This document shows, in pieces, positions 16,901-25,877 of a stretch of 64,000 nucleotides of DNA (its first letter is position 1; each line of letters opens with the position of its first letter). The stretch is from NCBI GenBank assembly GCA_003543235.1, contig DPJA01000038.1, forward strand, positions 378,231 to 442,230. The letters run 5' to 3'. This DNA comes from Lachnospiraceae bacterium (lineage in GTDB: Bacteria > Bacillota > Clostridia > Lachnospirales > Anaerotignaceae). A program made the translations under genes and the position numbers. Under the pieces are notes generated by a model. It searched no databases. It was not told where the DNA came from and saw nothing but the letters and a program-made list of their open reading frames with translations.

Positions 16901-17704
16901 ATCCCTGTCGCCGTAAACATCTTTTCTTTCCGCAAGATAGCTTTCGTATGCTTTTTCAATAGGTGCTTTGTATAAACCATCTTCTATTTCAACATTCTCT
17001 ATTTTTGTTTGGAAGGTTGTATGTCTGCAGTGATCTGACCAATATGTGTCTATAACTCTAATTTCTGTTGTTGTAGGATTTCTTTTTTCCACATCACGGA
17101 AATATTTTTGACAGAACAACATATCCTCAAAACTCATTGCAGTTTCTAATTGATTTCTTAAATCATTGATTTCTTCCTCTGTCTTATCTATAAAACCGTC
17201 AAAACTTTTAACATCTTCTGGTATTTCCATTTCCATTACAAGGCTTTTTGGCTTTTCAAGCATTGCTTCACGGCTATCTACGGGGTTAATGCAATAGCTT
17301 TTGATTGCCGAAAATTCTTCGTCACTTAAATTACCCTCAAGAGCAACTACCTTTGCACAAATAATTGTAGGTTTTTCAGCTTGAGAAATAATCTGAACAC
17401 ACTGCATAGCAGAGTCTGACCGCTGGTCATATTGACCTGGTAAATATTCTGTAGCAAAAACCCTTTCGCCATTGCTGAATGTAATTTCTTCTTCATATAC
17501 TTTATCAACTGGTGGTTCTGAGAAAATAGTAGTTTTGGCTTTTTCATAATCCGTATCGGATATACCCTCAACATCATAGCGATTAAAAATTCTTACCCCT
17601 GTAAGTTCTGAAATTCCAAGGTTTTCTCTAATGTCAGCAAGCATACTTTGTGCCTCAACATCACAGCCCTTCTTCTTTTCTATATACAGACGTTTTATAT
17701 TCAT
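13937..17704 (-). CDS. purL: Phosphoribosylformylglycinamidine synthase (single polypeptide)
   Basis: A 1255-residue FGAM synthase with the linker and two synthetase halves (FKNETHNHPTEIEPFGGAAT in the first, GGKDSMSGTF in the second) and a C-terminal glutaminase domain with the nucleophile in GICNGFQ and the HGEGRF histidine. It converts FGAR to FGAM in purine synthesis using glutamine ammonia. This large form occurs in Clostridia in place of separate PurS/L/Q. The frame is open from 17728, but GGGGAAGG precedes the ATG at 17704. It stands alone here, away from other pur genes. Confidence 0.96.
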   Translation of the reverse strand: MNIKRLYIEKKKGCDVEAQSMLADIRENLGISELTGVRIFNRYDVEGISDTDYEKAKTTIFSEPPVDKVYEEEITFSNGERVFATEYLPGQYDQRSDSAMQCVQIISQAEKPTIICAKVVALEGNLSDEEFSAIKSYCINPVDSREAMLEKPKSLVMEMEIPEDVKSFDGFIDKTEEEINDLRNQLETAMSFEDMLFCQKYFRDVEKRNPTTTEIRVIDTYWSDHCRHTTFQTKIENVEIEDGLYKAPIEKAYESYLAERKDVYGDRDKDICLMDIAVMGMKTLRKKGILDNLDQSEEINACSIVVPVDIDGIEEEWLIMFKNETHNHPTEIEPFGGAATCLGGAIRDPLSGRSYVYQAMRVTGSADPRAKVEDTIPGKLPQRKITTEAARGYSSYGNQIGLSTGQVAEIYDEGFVAKRMEIGAVIAAAKKDHVVREVPEEGDIIILTGGRTGRDGCGGATGSSKEHTLESIESCGAEVQKGNAPTERKLQRLFRNPEVSTMIKRCNDFGAGGVSVAIGELADSLVIDLDAVPKKYEGLDGTELAISESQERMAVVVRKENLDKFIKFAAEENLEATPVAVVTDDRRLIMKWRNNAIVDISRDFLDTNGATQKTNIKVTSPKKASYFDTTCVDDKLIESNIKKAWLNNLSNINVSSQKGLVERFDATIGAGTVLMPFGGKNQLTPPEAMAAKVPLLKGETNTTTLMSYGYNPNISKWSPFHGAIYAVVESLAKIVATGGEYSKIRLTFQEYFEKLGTDPEKWGKPFAALVGAFKAQMEMGVAAIGGKDSMSGTFMDISVPPTLVSFAVDTTKVDNVISPEFKAVGNTVVYLPAKRDKYDLPDFDYLKQLFGLVTSFIQKGICVSAHTVRTGGIAEAISKMTFGNSIGMAFEDDIENVDLFKPVYGSFVIEIKNAKIIDFMGLDAKIIGKTIEEPVIQLKDIEISLKEMLPEWEGTLEKVFPTKVKFNGEGSTEIKTFENKDFGKPAIKIAKPKVFIPVFPGNNCEYDSAKAFEKAGAEAKTLVVANMSVQALEESIEKMVQEIKQSQIIMIPGGFSAGDEPDGSGKFIAAVFRNPYIKEAVMDLLQNRDGLMLGICNGFQALVKLGLVPYGEIRDLDEESPTLTHNYIGRHVSLLVNTKITSTLSPWLWGTSVGDIHTIPVSHGEGRFIAPKNKLDELIANGQVATQYVDSKGNATYDIRFNPNGSMMAIEGITSPDGRVLGKMGHSERIGNGLYKNVLGEKDQKIFESGVKYFK

Positions 17705-17755
17705 ATTAACCTTCCCCTTTATAAGCATAGTTAAATAATTTTAACATTAATGTTT

Positions 17756-17784
17756 ATTTTACCACGTCAGCACAAATATGTAAA
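17756..17784 (-). promoter_or_regulatory. SigmaA-type promoter of purL
   Basis: On the minus strand TTTACA (17779-17784) is followed after 17 bases by TAAAAT (17756-17761), about 50 bases before the purL ATG. I see no purine riboswitch in the short leader. Confidence 0.65.
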
Positions 17785-17912
17785 ATATTATTGCCTATTT
17801 TATCAATAAAAGTCAGCAAAAGTCTTTTAACTGTGCGTTGCCTTCAGTAGTAGTAAAATATATCTTGCCCGCTTATAAAATAAAAGTGCTAATTTTTTTG
17901 ATAGTATGTTCT

Positions 17913-18653
17913 TTAGACCATCTTATTTATTTCTTTTTTTAAGCGGCTTATTATACGTTTTTCCAATCGGGATATATAGCTTTGTGATATACCTAAAAGG
18001 TCTGCAACCTCCTTTTGAGTTTTTTCCTCTCCGTCGCCAGACGATATACCAAACCTAAGCTGAATTATTTTACGTTCACGCTTATTAAGCTTTTCCATTG
18101 CCTTTTTCAGTAACATTTTATCAACCTCATCCTCAATATCTCTGTAAATAAGGTCATTGTCTGTTCCCAAAATATCGCTTAACAATAGTTCATTGCCTTC
18201 CCAATCCACATTAAGTGGTTCATCTATAGATACTTCAGATTTAATTTTGCTGCTACGTCTAAGGTGCATCAAAATCTCGTTTTCTATACATCTTGAAGCA
18301 TAGGTTGCCAATTTAATTTTCTTTTCTGTTTTAAAAGTGTTAATTGCTTTTATAAGCCCAATCGTTCCTATAGAAATCAAATCCTCTACATTTATACCTG
18401 TATTTTCAAATTTTCTAGCTATGTACACCACAAGGCGTAAATTTCGTTCTATAAGTATTGCTTTTGCACTCTGTTCCTGCTCAGTGCCTAGCATTGATAA
18501 CACTGATAACTCTTCATCACTGCTTAAAGGAGGTGGAAAAACATCGCTTCCACCAATGTAGTAAACCTCCTCAAAGGACTTTTTTCTAATTTTGAAAAAC
18601 AACTCCTCTGCATCGTATTTAATTTTGAAAAATAAGTATTTTAAATAACCCAT
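17913..18653 (-). CDS. sigE: RNA polymerase sporulation sigma factor SigE precursor
   Basis: A 246-residue sigma-70 family protein. Residues 1 to about 30 are a pro-sequence with an amphipathic hydrophobic part, followed by the EVYYIGGSD region where Bacillus pro-SigmaE is cut. Then come region 2 (AILIERNLRLVVYIARKF and GLIKAINTF) and region 4 with the helix-turn-helix VADLLGISQSYISRLEKRI. After processing by SpoIIGA it directs mother-cell transcription. It sits 12 bases downstream of spoIIGA in the standard order and is the likely activator of the spoIIIA promoter at 7438-7466. Confidence 0.97.
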   Translation of the reverse strand: MGYLKYLFFKIKYDAEELFFKIRKKSFEEVYYIGGSDVFPPPLSSDEELSVLSMLGTEQEQSAKAILIERNLRLVVYIARKFENTGINVEDLISIGTIGLIKAINTFKTEKKIKLATYASRCIENEILMHLRRSSKIKSEVSIDEPLNVDWEGNELLLSDILGTDNDLIYRDIEDEVDKMLLKKAMEKLNKRERKIIQLRFGISSGDGEEKTQKEVADLLGISQSYISRLEKRIISRLKKEINKMV

Positions 18654-18665
18654 TTTATTTCCCCC

Positions 18666-19547
18666 TTAAATATCTATAATTGAAGGATTTATTATCCCAT
18701 TGCAGCATTTATTTGTTGAAAGACGTCCGTTGTATATCACTAGCAAGGCATTTTTCAATACTACCTTTTTTTCAGTAAAAATTTCAACAAAATCTATTTT
18801 AAACGCAGTCAGCAGTCCTTCATCTGCACCTATAGACGAAAATGGTATCAACTGTATCCTTGTTTTAATATGCTCATCTTTAATTCCCTCCAATATTTGC
18901 TGTGGTGAAAGCTTTTGATAATACAATAGTTGAGTTTCAGTACTAAAAAATTGTTTTATAGCCCCGAACTCTGCAATTATTATTTTGTTGCCACCTTGGT
19001 CCTCTATAAGAAAATTTCCCGTATCCATCAGTGCTGTAATTTCAGCCTTTTCCCCATTAAAGCCAATACTTATACGGCAATATCCCTCTCTCTTTGCAAT
19101 AGAACTTATTAACATTCCACCTGCCCATTTAATAAACACATAAATAGCTATTGTTAAAACCACCAACAACTTAATTGAAAAATTCCCAATTCCAAATGCA
19201 ACCATTGAGTTGCATTTAGTTAAATAGAAAATTGCTATAAATATTCCTCCAACAAATACGGCTGTCAACAATGCAAAAATATTTAGCCTTATAAATCCTT
19301 TAATGGTGGAGGGTCTAAAGGTAAGCTCCACCGATATGCCTAAAATCACACTGCCTAAAGCATAATTAATCCAACTTCCAAGATAGGGCAAAAAAAGCAA
19401 CAAACAGTATAACAATGCCCCAACACCACCGCCAGCAAGTATTCGTTTAAATGAAACTTTACGTCTGTCTAAAATAGAAATAAGCCAAAGTATCAATGTA
19501 TCCATAATAAAATTAACTACAAATATTACATCTATGTATAATCTCAT
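18666..19547 (-). CDS. spoIIGA: Sporulation sigma-E factor-processing peptidase SpoIIGA
   Basis: A 293-residue membrane-bound aspartic protease. The N-terminal half has five hydrophobic helices (from MRLYIDVIFVVNFIMDTLIL), and the C-terminal cytosolic half contains ALMDTGNFL, the catalytic Asp-Thr-Gly motif. It removes the pro-sequence of SigE once activated by forespore SpoIIR. It is the first gene of spoIIGA-sigE, separated from ftsZ by a terminator. A TATAAT (minus strand, about 19570-19575) lies upstream and TTGCGAA-like sequence near 19647 could be a degenerate Spo0A box, but no convincing pair was found. Confidence 0.95.
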   Translation of the reverse strand: MRLYIDVIFVVNFIMDTLILWLISILDRRKVSFKRILAGGGVGALLYCLLLFLPYLGSWINYALGSVILGISVELTFRPSTIKGFIRLNIFALLTAVFVGGIFIAIFYLTKCNSMVAFGIGNFSIKLLVVLTIAIYVFIKWAGGMLISSIAKREGYCRISIGFNGEKAEITALMDTGNFLIEDQGGNKIIIAEFGAIKQFFSTETQLLYYQKLSPQQILEGIKDEHIKTRIQLIPFSSIGADEGLLTAFKIDFVEIFTEKKVVLKNALLVIYNGRLSTNKCCNGIINPSIIDI

Positions 19548-19651
19548 TCAATCACCTGCCATTAATTCATTATAGAAAATCAAAGCCACAAATTTTGTAA
19601 TTTATACTGAAAAATTATGGAAATTTTATATCAATTTTTCCGCTTTTTCGC

Positions 19652-19681
19652 AAAAAAAACAGCGGAATAGCATCCGCTGTT
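19652..19681 (-). terminator. Rho-independent terminator of ftsZ
   Basis: The 9-bp perfect stem AACAGCGGA/TCCGCTGTT with a six-base loop is followed on the minus strand by a run of eight T. It lies 28 bases after the ftsZ stop and isolates ftsZ from spoIIGA. Confidence 0.9.
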
Positions 19682-19709
19682 AATAATTTAATTTATGTAG
19701 TTATATAAA

Positions 19710-20882
19710 TTAAAAGTTTCTTCTGTTTTTGATGAAAGTAGGAATTTGAATTTCATCTCCATCGCCAAAATCAGTTGCTCTAAAAGAGTCTAATTCTTTA
19801 CGCTTTGGCTCCTGCTCCTGAGCAATCTCTTGATTAATCCTCTGCTCTGTTTCCTCAACTGCTTTTTGTACAGGTCTTGTTTCTCCTATATTAAAAATCC
19901 CCCTCATTCCTGTAGGTGGAAGTCCCTTAATATCGTCATCAAAGCCTGTAGCAATAACTGTAACCACAACTTCGTCTTTAAGTTCATCATTAATGGTTGT
20001 ACCAAAAATAATTTCAGCTTCAGTATCAATGCTTTCCCTAATAAGGTTAGCTGCTTCGTCTGCCTCAAGAAGACCTAAGTTTGAATCACCACTGAAATTA
20101 ATCAATACGCTTCTTGCACCATCAATTTTTGTTTCAAGAAGTGGACTCTGGATAGCTGCTTTAGCTGCATCTTCTGCCTTGTTGTCGCCTTTTCCGTGAC
20201 CAATACCCATATGTGCAATTCCCTTGTTTTCCATTACGGTTTTAACATCTGCAAAGTCAAGGTTAATTACACCAGGTTTAGATATAAGGTCGGAAATACC
20301 TTGCACGCCCTGTCTTAAAATATCATCAGCTTTGCGGAACGCTTCTATTATAGGCGTTTTTTTATCAACAATGCTTAAAATACGTTGGTTAGGAATAATT
20401 ACAAGTGTATCTACATTTTTTCTAAGTTCTGAAACGCCTCTTTCGGCATTTGTCATTCTTTTTTTGCCCTCAAAATTGAAAGGCTTTGTTACAACACCAA
20501 CTGTTAAAATGCCCAACTGTCTGGATATTTCAGCAATTTTAGGTGCAGCACCCGTACCAGTTCCGCCGCCCATACCTGCTGTAATAAAAACCATATCAGC
20601 TCCTGTTAAAGATTTTGCAATTTCTTCTTTGGTTTCTTCAACAGACTTTTCACCAATTTCAGGGTTTCCGCCTGCCCCCAAACCTCTTGTAAGCTTTTCA
20701 CCAATCTGAATTTTTGTTGAAGCTTTTGATTTTGACAAATCCTGTACATCTGTATTGACTGCGACGAATTCAACGCCGTCCATATTATCTTCAATCATTC
20801 TGTCAACAGCATTATTACCTCCGCCGCCAACACCTACTACCTTAATAACTGCTAAATTGCCCTGACTAACAAACTCAAGCAC
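19710..20882 (-). CDS. ftsZ: Cell division protein FtsZ
   Basis: A 390-residue tubulin-like GTPase with GGGGNNAVDRMI, the tubulin signature GGGTGTGAAP (residues 105-114) and T7-loop NLDFADVK. It polymerises into the division ring. The C-terminal linker after about residue 325 is short and ends in a GDEIQIPTFIKNRRNF peptide of the kind that binds SepF or FtsA; SepF is encoded at 36.4 kb and no ftsA is seen in the cluster. Translation starts with GTG at 20882 after GGGAGGG. A possible promoter, TTGCTA with TATTAT 18 bases downstream, lies upstream. Confidence 0.97.
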   Translation of the reverse strand: MLEFVSQGNLAVIKVVGVGGGGNNAVDRMIEDNMDGVEFVAVNTDVQDLSKSKASTKIQIGEKLTRGLGAGGNPEIGEKSVEETKEEIAKSLTGADMVFITAGMGGGTGTGAAPKIAEISRQLGILTVGVVTKPFNFEGKKRMTNAERGVSELRKNVDTLVIIPNQRILSIVDKKTPIIEAFRKADDILRQGVQGISDLISKPGVINLDFADVKTVMENKGIAHMGIGHGKGDNKAEDAAKAAIQSPLLETKIDGARSVLINFSGDSNLGLLEADEAANLIRESIDTEAEIIFGTTINDELKDEVVVTVIATGFDDDIKGLPPTGMRGIFNIGETRPVQKAVEETEQRINQEIAQEQEPKRKELDSFRATDFGDGDEIQIPTFIKNRRNF

Positions 20883-21015
20883 CGAGCTTCCCTCCCAACT
20901 AAATCATTAAATAGATTGTCCTATATTATATAATAAAATTAATATAATTGCTATAGCAAACTTAAATATGTTGATTTTTTTTAATACATTTTTAGCACTT
21001 TGTACAATTAATTCC

Positions 21016-21372
21016 CTACATTATTATATTATCTTCTTTCTTTCCTTTGTTCAACCAAAATCTTCGAATATGTGCAAAATTTTGAAAAATCCTTGACCCA
21101 AAAACCACAACTGCCGCTATTGAAAGTTGAATATTAAGACGTTCACCAATAAAAACTAATAGCATTGCAAGTATGGCATTGCCAAAAAAGCCTGAAACAA
21201 ATACTGAAAGGTTAAATTTTTTGAAACAATTGCTTCTAACTCCCCCCAATACTGAGTCTGCACAGGCAAGTATGCCTATAGCAACGTATGTGGAATAGCT
21301 GGCTGGTAAAACATAAGGACACACAACGCCTATTATTATGCCAACTAATAAACCAATCATAGGTATTAACAT
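21016..21372 (-). CDS. sbp: Small basic protein Sbp (DUF1290)
   Basis: A 118-residue membrane protein with an N-terminal helix (MLIPMIGLLVGIIIGVV), the conserved YVAIGILACADSVLGG segment and the VVFGSRIFQN motif. Sbp is found between ftsQ/DUF881 and ftsZ in many Firmicutes; its role in division is not established. It overlaps the DUF881 stop codon by one base, showing coupling. Confidence 0.9.
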   Translation of the reverse strand: MLIPMIGLLVGIIIGVVCPYVLPASYSTYVAIGILACADSVLGGVRSNCFKKFNLSVFVSGFFGNAILAMLLVFIGERLNIQLSIAAVVVFGSRIFQNFAHIRRFWLNKGKKEDNIIM

Positions 21373-22169
21373 TATAATCCCCCCAATGTTGTTGGTTTTG
21401 CTTCTTTAAAATCAATCTGCTGTTTAGAACCAGGCACCTTCACTAATTCCAATTTTTTAATTGTTGTTTCTATTCCCCATGGTTTAAGTGCATCTAACAC
21501 ACCTCCAGGGAAAATAAGTGCTGCTTCCATAATCTCAGGGTCACCAATAGCTGAAATTACAAATGGTGCCGCAATTTTAACATCATTTACATTTACCACT
21601 GAACCAGCACATCTCACTGCCGAAGTAGAAATAATTCTTTGTCCGTTTATACATACTGCTTCTGCCCCAGCCACATTAAGTTCATTTAGTATGGAAAGTA
21701 TATCCTCAGCGTGTACCAAAAATGCGTCTGTGCTTATACCATCGTTCTGTTGCCCAGCCTTAGGGCTGTCATTGATTGTTATAGTAATTCCTCTTCCTTC
21801 AACATCTGTAAGACCTGCAAGCATTTTAAATTCGCTACTTTCATCCAAAATAGACTTAAGCTCCTTATCATCCTGTGCAAGATAGCTCTCATATTCTGTA
21901 ATCTTTTTTTCATTTTCTTGTATTCGTTTTGTAAGACTGTCATTTTCTGCAATAGCACTGTTAAGCTTAACCGAAAGCTCGCTTACACGCTGAATATCGT
22001 ATGCTGTTATTTGGCTTCTTACCGTTTTGAATTGAATGCCAATAATTGTGCCAAGAATTATGCACAATATAGTAACAGAAACAATACCGTGGTCGATTTT
22101 ATTCACAATTTCATCATCCTTCATAAGAATTTTGTAATTATTTTCATTTGTTTTAGATGCTCTTTGCAA
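21372..22169 (-). CDS. DUF881 family protein (YlxW/YlxX-like)
   Basis: A 265-residue protein with one membrane helix (about residues 29-46), an extracellular coiled coil (about 58-105) and a DUF881 domain (about 110-265) with TINDSPK, NGQRI and GDPEIM motifs. The family is typical of the Firmicutes dcw cluster next to sbp and ftsQ and is presumed to act at the cell envelope. Function is not established. Confidence 0.9.
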   Translation of the reverse strand: MQRASKTNENNYKILMKDDEIVNKIDHGIVSVTILCIILGTIIGIQFKTVRSQITAYDIQRVSELSVKLNSAIAENDSLTKRIQENEKKITEYESYLAQDDKELKSILDESSEFKMLAGLTDVEGRGITITINDSPKAGQQNDGISTDAFLVHAEDILSILNELNVAGAEAVCINGQRIISTSAVRCAGSVVNVNDVKIAAPFVISAIGDPEIMEAALIFPGGVLDALKPWGIETTIKKLELVKVPGSKQQIDFKEAKPTTLGGL

Positions 22170-22192
22170 ATAAAAATGCTATATGAAAACAT

Positions 22193-22978
22193 TTACGTAA
22201 GATATTTAAAGACTATAGGCTTTGATAAATCACTTAAATCTAGACTTCCCCTATCCTTTTCGGGTATCTTCTTGACAACCTCTGCCATAGTTCGTATCTT
22301 CTCATCACAATTTGTTACACTACCCAAGTTTATTTCTATTTTGTTTACATAGGCAGTAATTTTTTTTGTATCACTTACATCCAATTTAACTACAGTATCA
22401 AGCATATCATACTTTGTCATAACTTGTGCAATGACCACAACAACGTCAAAAGCGTCCTTATTGTCTGCTTCTATTTTTTCACCCAGCTGAAACCTGTCAA
22501 AATTAAGCCCAGTCACCACAGGTAATGGGTCTGTAAAAGAGCCTTTAATTTCCAATACCCTTCCGTACTCATCTATGTATAAGTAAGAGTCCATGTATGG
22601 TACATATCCTCTTACCTTTCTTTCTTTAATCTCTATATTTATAGTACTAGGGAACTTTTTAGTTATTTTTGCATCTTCTACATACGTATCTGCCAAAAGA
22701 TTTTTTTTTGCATTTCTACTGCTAAAAGCAAATAAATTTTCTCCTAACTCAACACCTATTATGCCACAAACTTCATCCTTTGTATATTTTTTCATCTCAG
22801 TTACATTAATCTGCTTTATATTAAAAACAGGTGACAGCAATACTGCAAATACAGCAACAAATGATATTGTTATAAACAAAAACTTTTTACTTCGTGAATT
22901 ATTATATTTTCTGCCCTTTAATACATTTTGAGTATTTTCGTCACATTCTGTTTCTTGAGTTTTTTTCTCGTATGACAT
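22193..22978 (-). CDS. ftsQ: Cell division protein FtsQ/DivIB
   Basis: A 261-residue bitopic protein with a basic cytoplasmic N-terminus, one membrane helix (about residues 31-50), and an extracytoplasmic POTRA domain (INVTEMKKYTKDEVCGIIG up to INIEIKERKVRGYV) followed by the beta domain. It bridges early and late divisome proteins. Its ATG overlaps the murA stop as TAATG. Confidence 0.92.
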   Translation of the reverse strand: MSYEKKTQETECDENTQNVLKGRKYNNSRSKKFLFITISFVAVFAVLLSPVFNIKQINVTEMKKYTKDEVCGIIGVELGENLFAFSSRNAKKNLLADTYVEDAKITKKFPSTINIEIKERKVRGYVPYMDSYLYIDEYGRVLEIKGSFTDPLPVVTGLNFDRFQLGEKIEADNKDAFDVVVVIAQVMTKYDMLDTVVKLDVSDTKKITAYVNKIEINLGSVTNCDEKIRTMAEVVKKIPEKDRGSLDLSDLSKPIVFKYLT

Positions 22979-24240
22979 TAATTTTCACCATCACAAAATT
23001 TTATTTCTGCACCAAGCCCATGCAAATTTTTTTCTATATTTTCATATCCTCGCCTAACAAAATCAGCATTGTTCACAATTGTTGTTCCCTTTGCACCTAA
23101 TCCTGCAACAATTAGTGCTGCACCTGCACGCAAATCTGTTGCATTAACCTCTGCTCCTTTAAGCTGTTTAACTCCCTCAATAATAGCAACCCTAGTCTGT
23201 GCTGATATCTTTGCACCCATCTTGTTTAGTTCATCCGCATGGCTGAAACGGTTTTCAAACATCTGCTCAATTATAATACTTGTTCCCGAAGAGGTTGTCA
23301 ACAGGCTCATAATTATAGGTTGCATATCTGTGGCGAATGATGGATACACTCCAGTTCTTATAAGATTTAAAGATTTTGTTTTTTTCGGTGCTTTAAGATA
23401 AATACTATCTTTTTGTACCTTTATTTCGCATCCAAATTCTGTCATAAGCTCTAAGGTTTTGCACATATATGTCCAGTTAATATTTTTTAAAAAAACTTCA
23501 CCTTTTGTCATTGCGGCAGCTGTTAAATACGTTCCAGCCTCAATTCTGTCTGATATAATATCAATTTCGGCATCTGAGTATTTTTTACACCCGCTTATAA
23601 AAACAGTTGGCGTACCAGCCCCACGCACCGTAACCCCAATTGTTTTCATATATTCCTGCAATGCCCAAATTTCCGGTTCTCTGGCAGCATTATGAATAAT
23701 AGTCTGACCTTTGGCAAACACTGCGGCAAGCATAGTATTTTCTGTTGCACCAACACTAGCGAAAGGCAAATATATATCTGTACCCATAAGTTCTTTTGCA
23801 GTACATTCAATTGTAGTATCCGTTTCACTTATTTCAGCACCAAGAGCTTTAAGGGCGTCCAGATGTATGTCTACTGGACGCTTGCCAATGGCACATCCGC
23901 CCGGTTTATTTATAGAAACACTGCCAAACTTGCCCAACAGCACACCTAAAAATAAAATTGATGACCGCATTTTTTCTGCCATATCTTTTGGCACCAAGAC
24001 ATTACTTATACCACTTGAATTAACTGTTAGTACCTTCCCATCTCGCTTAACAGTGCAACCAAGTGACTTCAATATTTCACAGGTCACAGAAACATCTGTA
24101 ATGTCGGGGCAATTGGTTAAAACACTTTCTCTGCTGTTTATCAAGGATGCACTTAGTATTGGTAAAACTGCATTTTTACTGCCGTTAACCACAACTTCAC
24201 CCTTAAGCCTTTTCCCGCCTTTAATAATGTACTTGCCCAT
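22978..24240 (-). CDS. murA: UDP-N-acetylglucosamine 1-carboxyvinyltransferase
   Basis: A 420-residue EPSP-synthase-fold enzyme with the N-terminal GSKNAVLPIL and the fosfomycin-reactive cysteine in KPGGCAIGKRPVD (Cys116). It catalyses the first committed step of peptidoglycan synthesis. It precedes ftsQ with a one-base overlap and follows trmD by 46 bases, so the upstream translation genes and the division genes probably share transcripts. Confidence 0.95.
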   Translation of the reverse strand: MGKYIIKGGKRLKGEVVVNGSKNAVLPILSASLINSRESVLTNCPDITDVSVTCEILKSLGCTVKRDGKVLTVNSSGISNVLVPKDMAEKMRSSILFLGVLLGKFGSVSINKPGGCAIGKRPVDIHLDALKALGAEISETDTTIECTAKELMGTDIYLPFASVGATENTMLAAVFAKGQTIIHNAAREPEIWALQEYMKTIGVTVRGAGTPTVFISGCKKYSDAEIDIISDRIEAGTYLTAAAMTKGEVFLKNINWTYMCKTLELMTEFGCEIKVQKDSIYLKAPKKTKSLNLIRTGVYPSFATDMQPIIMSLLTTSSGTSIIIEQMFENRFSHADELNKMGAKISAQTRVAIIEGVKQLKGAEVNATDLRAGAALIVAGLGAKGTTIVNNADFVRRGYENIEKNLHGLGAEIKFCDGEN

Positions 24241-24286
24241 GAAAAACCACCTTATTCGCGGAATTATACATTATAATATTCTTCTA

Positions 24287-25027
24287 TTAGTTCTGTGTGC
24301 TTGTTGCATTTATATATTCTTGCATAAAGGCTTTTTCCTTTTTTGTAAGCTCCAGTTTTTTGTAAAGATCTGGTCGTTTATTGTAGGTGCGTATTAAACT
24401 TTGCTGCCTACGCCATTTGTCCACATTGCCGTGATGGCCACTTAAAAGCACCTCTGGCACTTCTCTGTTCATAAACATAGGCGGGCGTGTATATTGTGGG
24501 TACTCAAGAGTATCATCGTTAAAACTTTCGTCTTTAAAGCTGTCCTCCTTGCCCAAAACACCCGGCTTAAGCCTTGCAACAGCGTCTATCACAGCCATTG
24601 CCGCCAGTTCTCCACCTGTAAGGACAAAATCGCCCATGGATATTTCATCTGTTACAATTTCTTCAATAATCCGTTCGTCCACGCCCTCATAATGCCCGCA
24701 AAGTATAACTAGGCTTTTCTCACCAGCAAGTTCTTCAGCTATTTTTTGATTAAACGGTTTGCCTTGCGGTGTCATATATACTACCCTCGTTTCAGAGCTT
24801 ACTCCAAGACTTTTGTAGGCATCATAAATAGGCTGTGGCTGCATAACCATTCCGCAGCCACCACCATATGGATAATCGTCTACGTGCTTTTGTTTGCTTA
24901 AAGAAAAATCACGTATATTTATGGCTTTAAGGCTTATAATCCCATCTTTAATAGCTCTCCCAATAACGCTGTGAGAAAGTCCATTTTCTATCATCTCAGG
25001 AAAAAGGGTTAAAACATAAAAATTCAT
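24287..25027 (-). CDS. trmD: tRNA (guanine(37)-N1)-methyltransferase
   Basis: A 246-residue SPOUT-family enzyme with MNFYVLTLFPEM, DDYPYGGGCGMVMQPQPI, LCGHYEGVDERI and the knot segment DFVLTGGELAAMAVIDAVARL. It methylates G37 of tRNAs to prevent frameshifting. Its ATG overlaps the rimM stop by one base (TAATG). Confidence 0.97.
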   Translation of the reverse strand: MNFYVLTLFPEMIENGLSHSVIGRAIKDGIISLKAINIRDFSLSKQKHVDDYPYGGGCGMVMQPQPIYDAYKSLGVSSETRVVYMTPQGKPFNQKIAEELAGEKSLVILCGHYEGVDERIIEEIVTDEISMGDFVLTGGELAAMAVIDAVARLKPGVLGKEDSFKDESFNDDTLEYPQYTRPPMFMNREVPEVLLSGHHGNVDKWRRQQSLIRTYNKRPDLYKKLELTKKEKAFMQEYINATSTQN

Positions 25028-25539
25028 TATCTCAGTCCCTCTAACAATTTTACAGTCATCTTTTTCTCTGCCACGCTTACGCTAAGTACAACGTCTTTTA
25101 TTGCAGGTAAAAGCAGTTCCTTTTCTTCAGGCTTTTTCTCATTGTTCACTACATATACATCGTTTGCACCTGTTGTAAGTATATCTGAAATTGTGCCCAA
25201 AAATTCATTTTCTGTGGTGTAAACTTCCATGTCATACAAATCTCTTGTATAGTATTCATCTTCCCCTAATGGAAGTGCCTTTTCCTCTGGAATTAATAAT
25301 GTTGCATTTTTATATTTTTCTGCCTCGTTAATGTCATCTATCTCTTTAACTGTCAAAAGCACCATATTCTTTTGATAGCTTACTTTCGAAATATTAAGCG
25401 TTTCTCTCTTTCCGTTTAAATCCATTATAACTTCCTTAAGCAGTTCAAATCGTGACGGGTCCTGTGTAGTGGGAAATACCCTAAGTGTACCTTTAATTCC
25501 GTGTGTTCCTGCAACTTTACCAATTTCAAAATATCCCAT
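25027..25539 (-). CDS. rimM: Ribosome maturation factor RimM
   Basis: A 170-residue protein with the RimM N-terminal domain (GYFEIGKVAGTHGIKGTLRV) and a C-terminal PRC-barrel (YYTRDLYDMEVYT, GANDVYVV, LLLPAIKDVV). It assists 30S assembly by binding S19. The frame is open from 25560, but AAGGAG six bases before the ATG at 25539 decides the start. Confidence 0.96.
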   Translation of the reverse strand: MGYFEIGKVAGTHGIKGTLRVFPTTQDPSRFELLKEVIMDLNGKRETLNISKVSYQKNMVLLTVKEIDDINEAEKYKNATLLIPEEKALPLGEDEYYTRDLYDMEVYTTENEFLGTISDILTTGANDVYVVNNEKKPEEKELLLPAIKDVVLSVSVAEKKMTVKLLEGLR

Positions 25540-25623
25540 AAAATTCTCCTTATACAACAAAAAGGCTGTTCTCTGTGGCTATTTGCCTTGGAGAAATCAG
25601 CCTTAAACTGTCTGAATCTTTTA

Positions 25624-25854
25624 TTACTGCACAATCTCCACAACAATGTGCTTGTCTTCATGTATAGCAGCTGCTTTAACAACAGTACGAATTGCTTTAG
25701 CAATTCTTCCCTGCTTACCGATTACCTTGCCCATGTCGTCAGCGGCAACCTTTAATTCAAGAACTAAAGACCTCTCACCCTGTACCTCAGTCACAATAAC
25801 CTGTTCAGGATTATCCACAAGATTTTTTGCAATAACTTCTAATAATTCTTTCAT
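25624..25854 (-). CDS. khpA: KH-domain RNA-binding protein KhpA
   Basis: A 76-residue protein with a single type II KH domain including the GKVIGKQGRIAKAIRTVV motif. KhpA pairs with KhpB (Jag) in Gram-positive bacteria and affects cell wall and division genes. It lies between rpsP and rimM, its conserved position. Confidence 0.94.
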   Translation of the reverse strand: MKELLEVIAKNLVDNPEQVIVTEVQGERSLVLELKVAADDMGKVIGKQGRIAKAIRTVVKAAAIHEDKHIVVEIVQ

Positions 25855-25877
25855 AGTAAACCTCCAGAAAGAAAAAA

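Noticed and set aside
17729..17912. Purine riboswitch ahead of purL
   Set aside because: The leader after the promoter is only about 40 bases and has no three-way-junction elements.
19548..19650. Spo0A-controlled promoter of spoIIGA
   Set aside because: Expected from Bacillus, but only a TATAAT and one poor TTGCGAA-like box were found; there is no proper -35 at 17 or 22 bases, so it is not listed as a feature.
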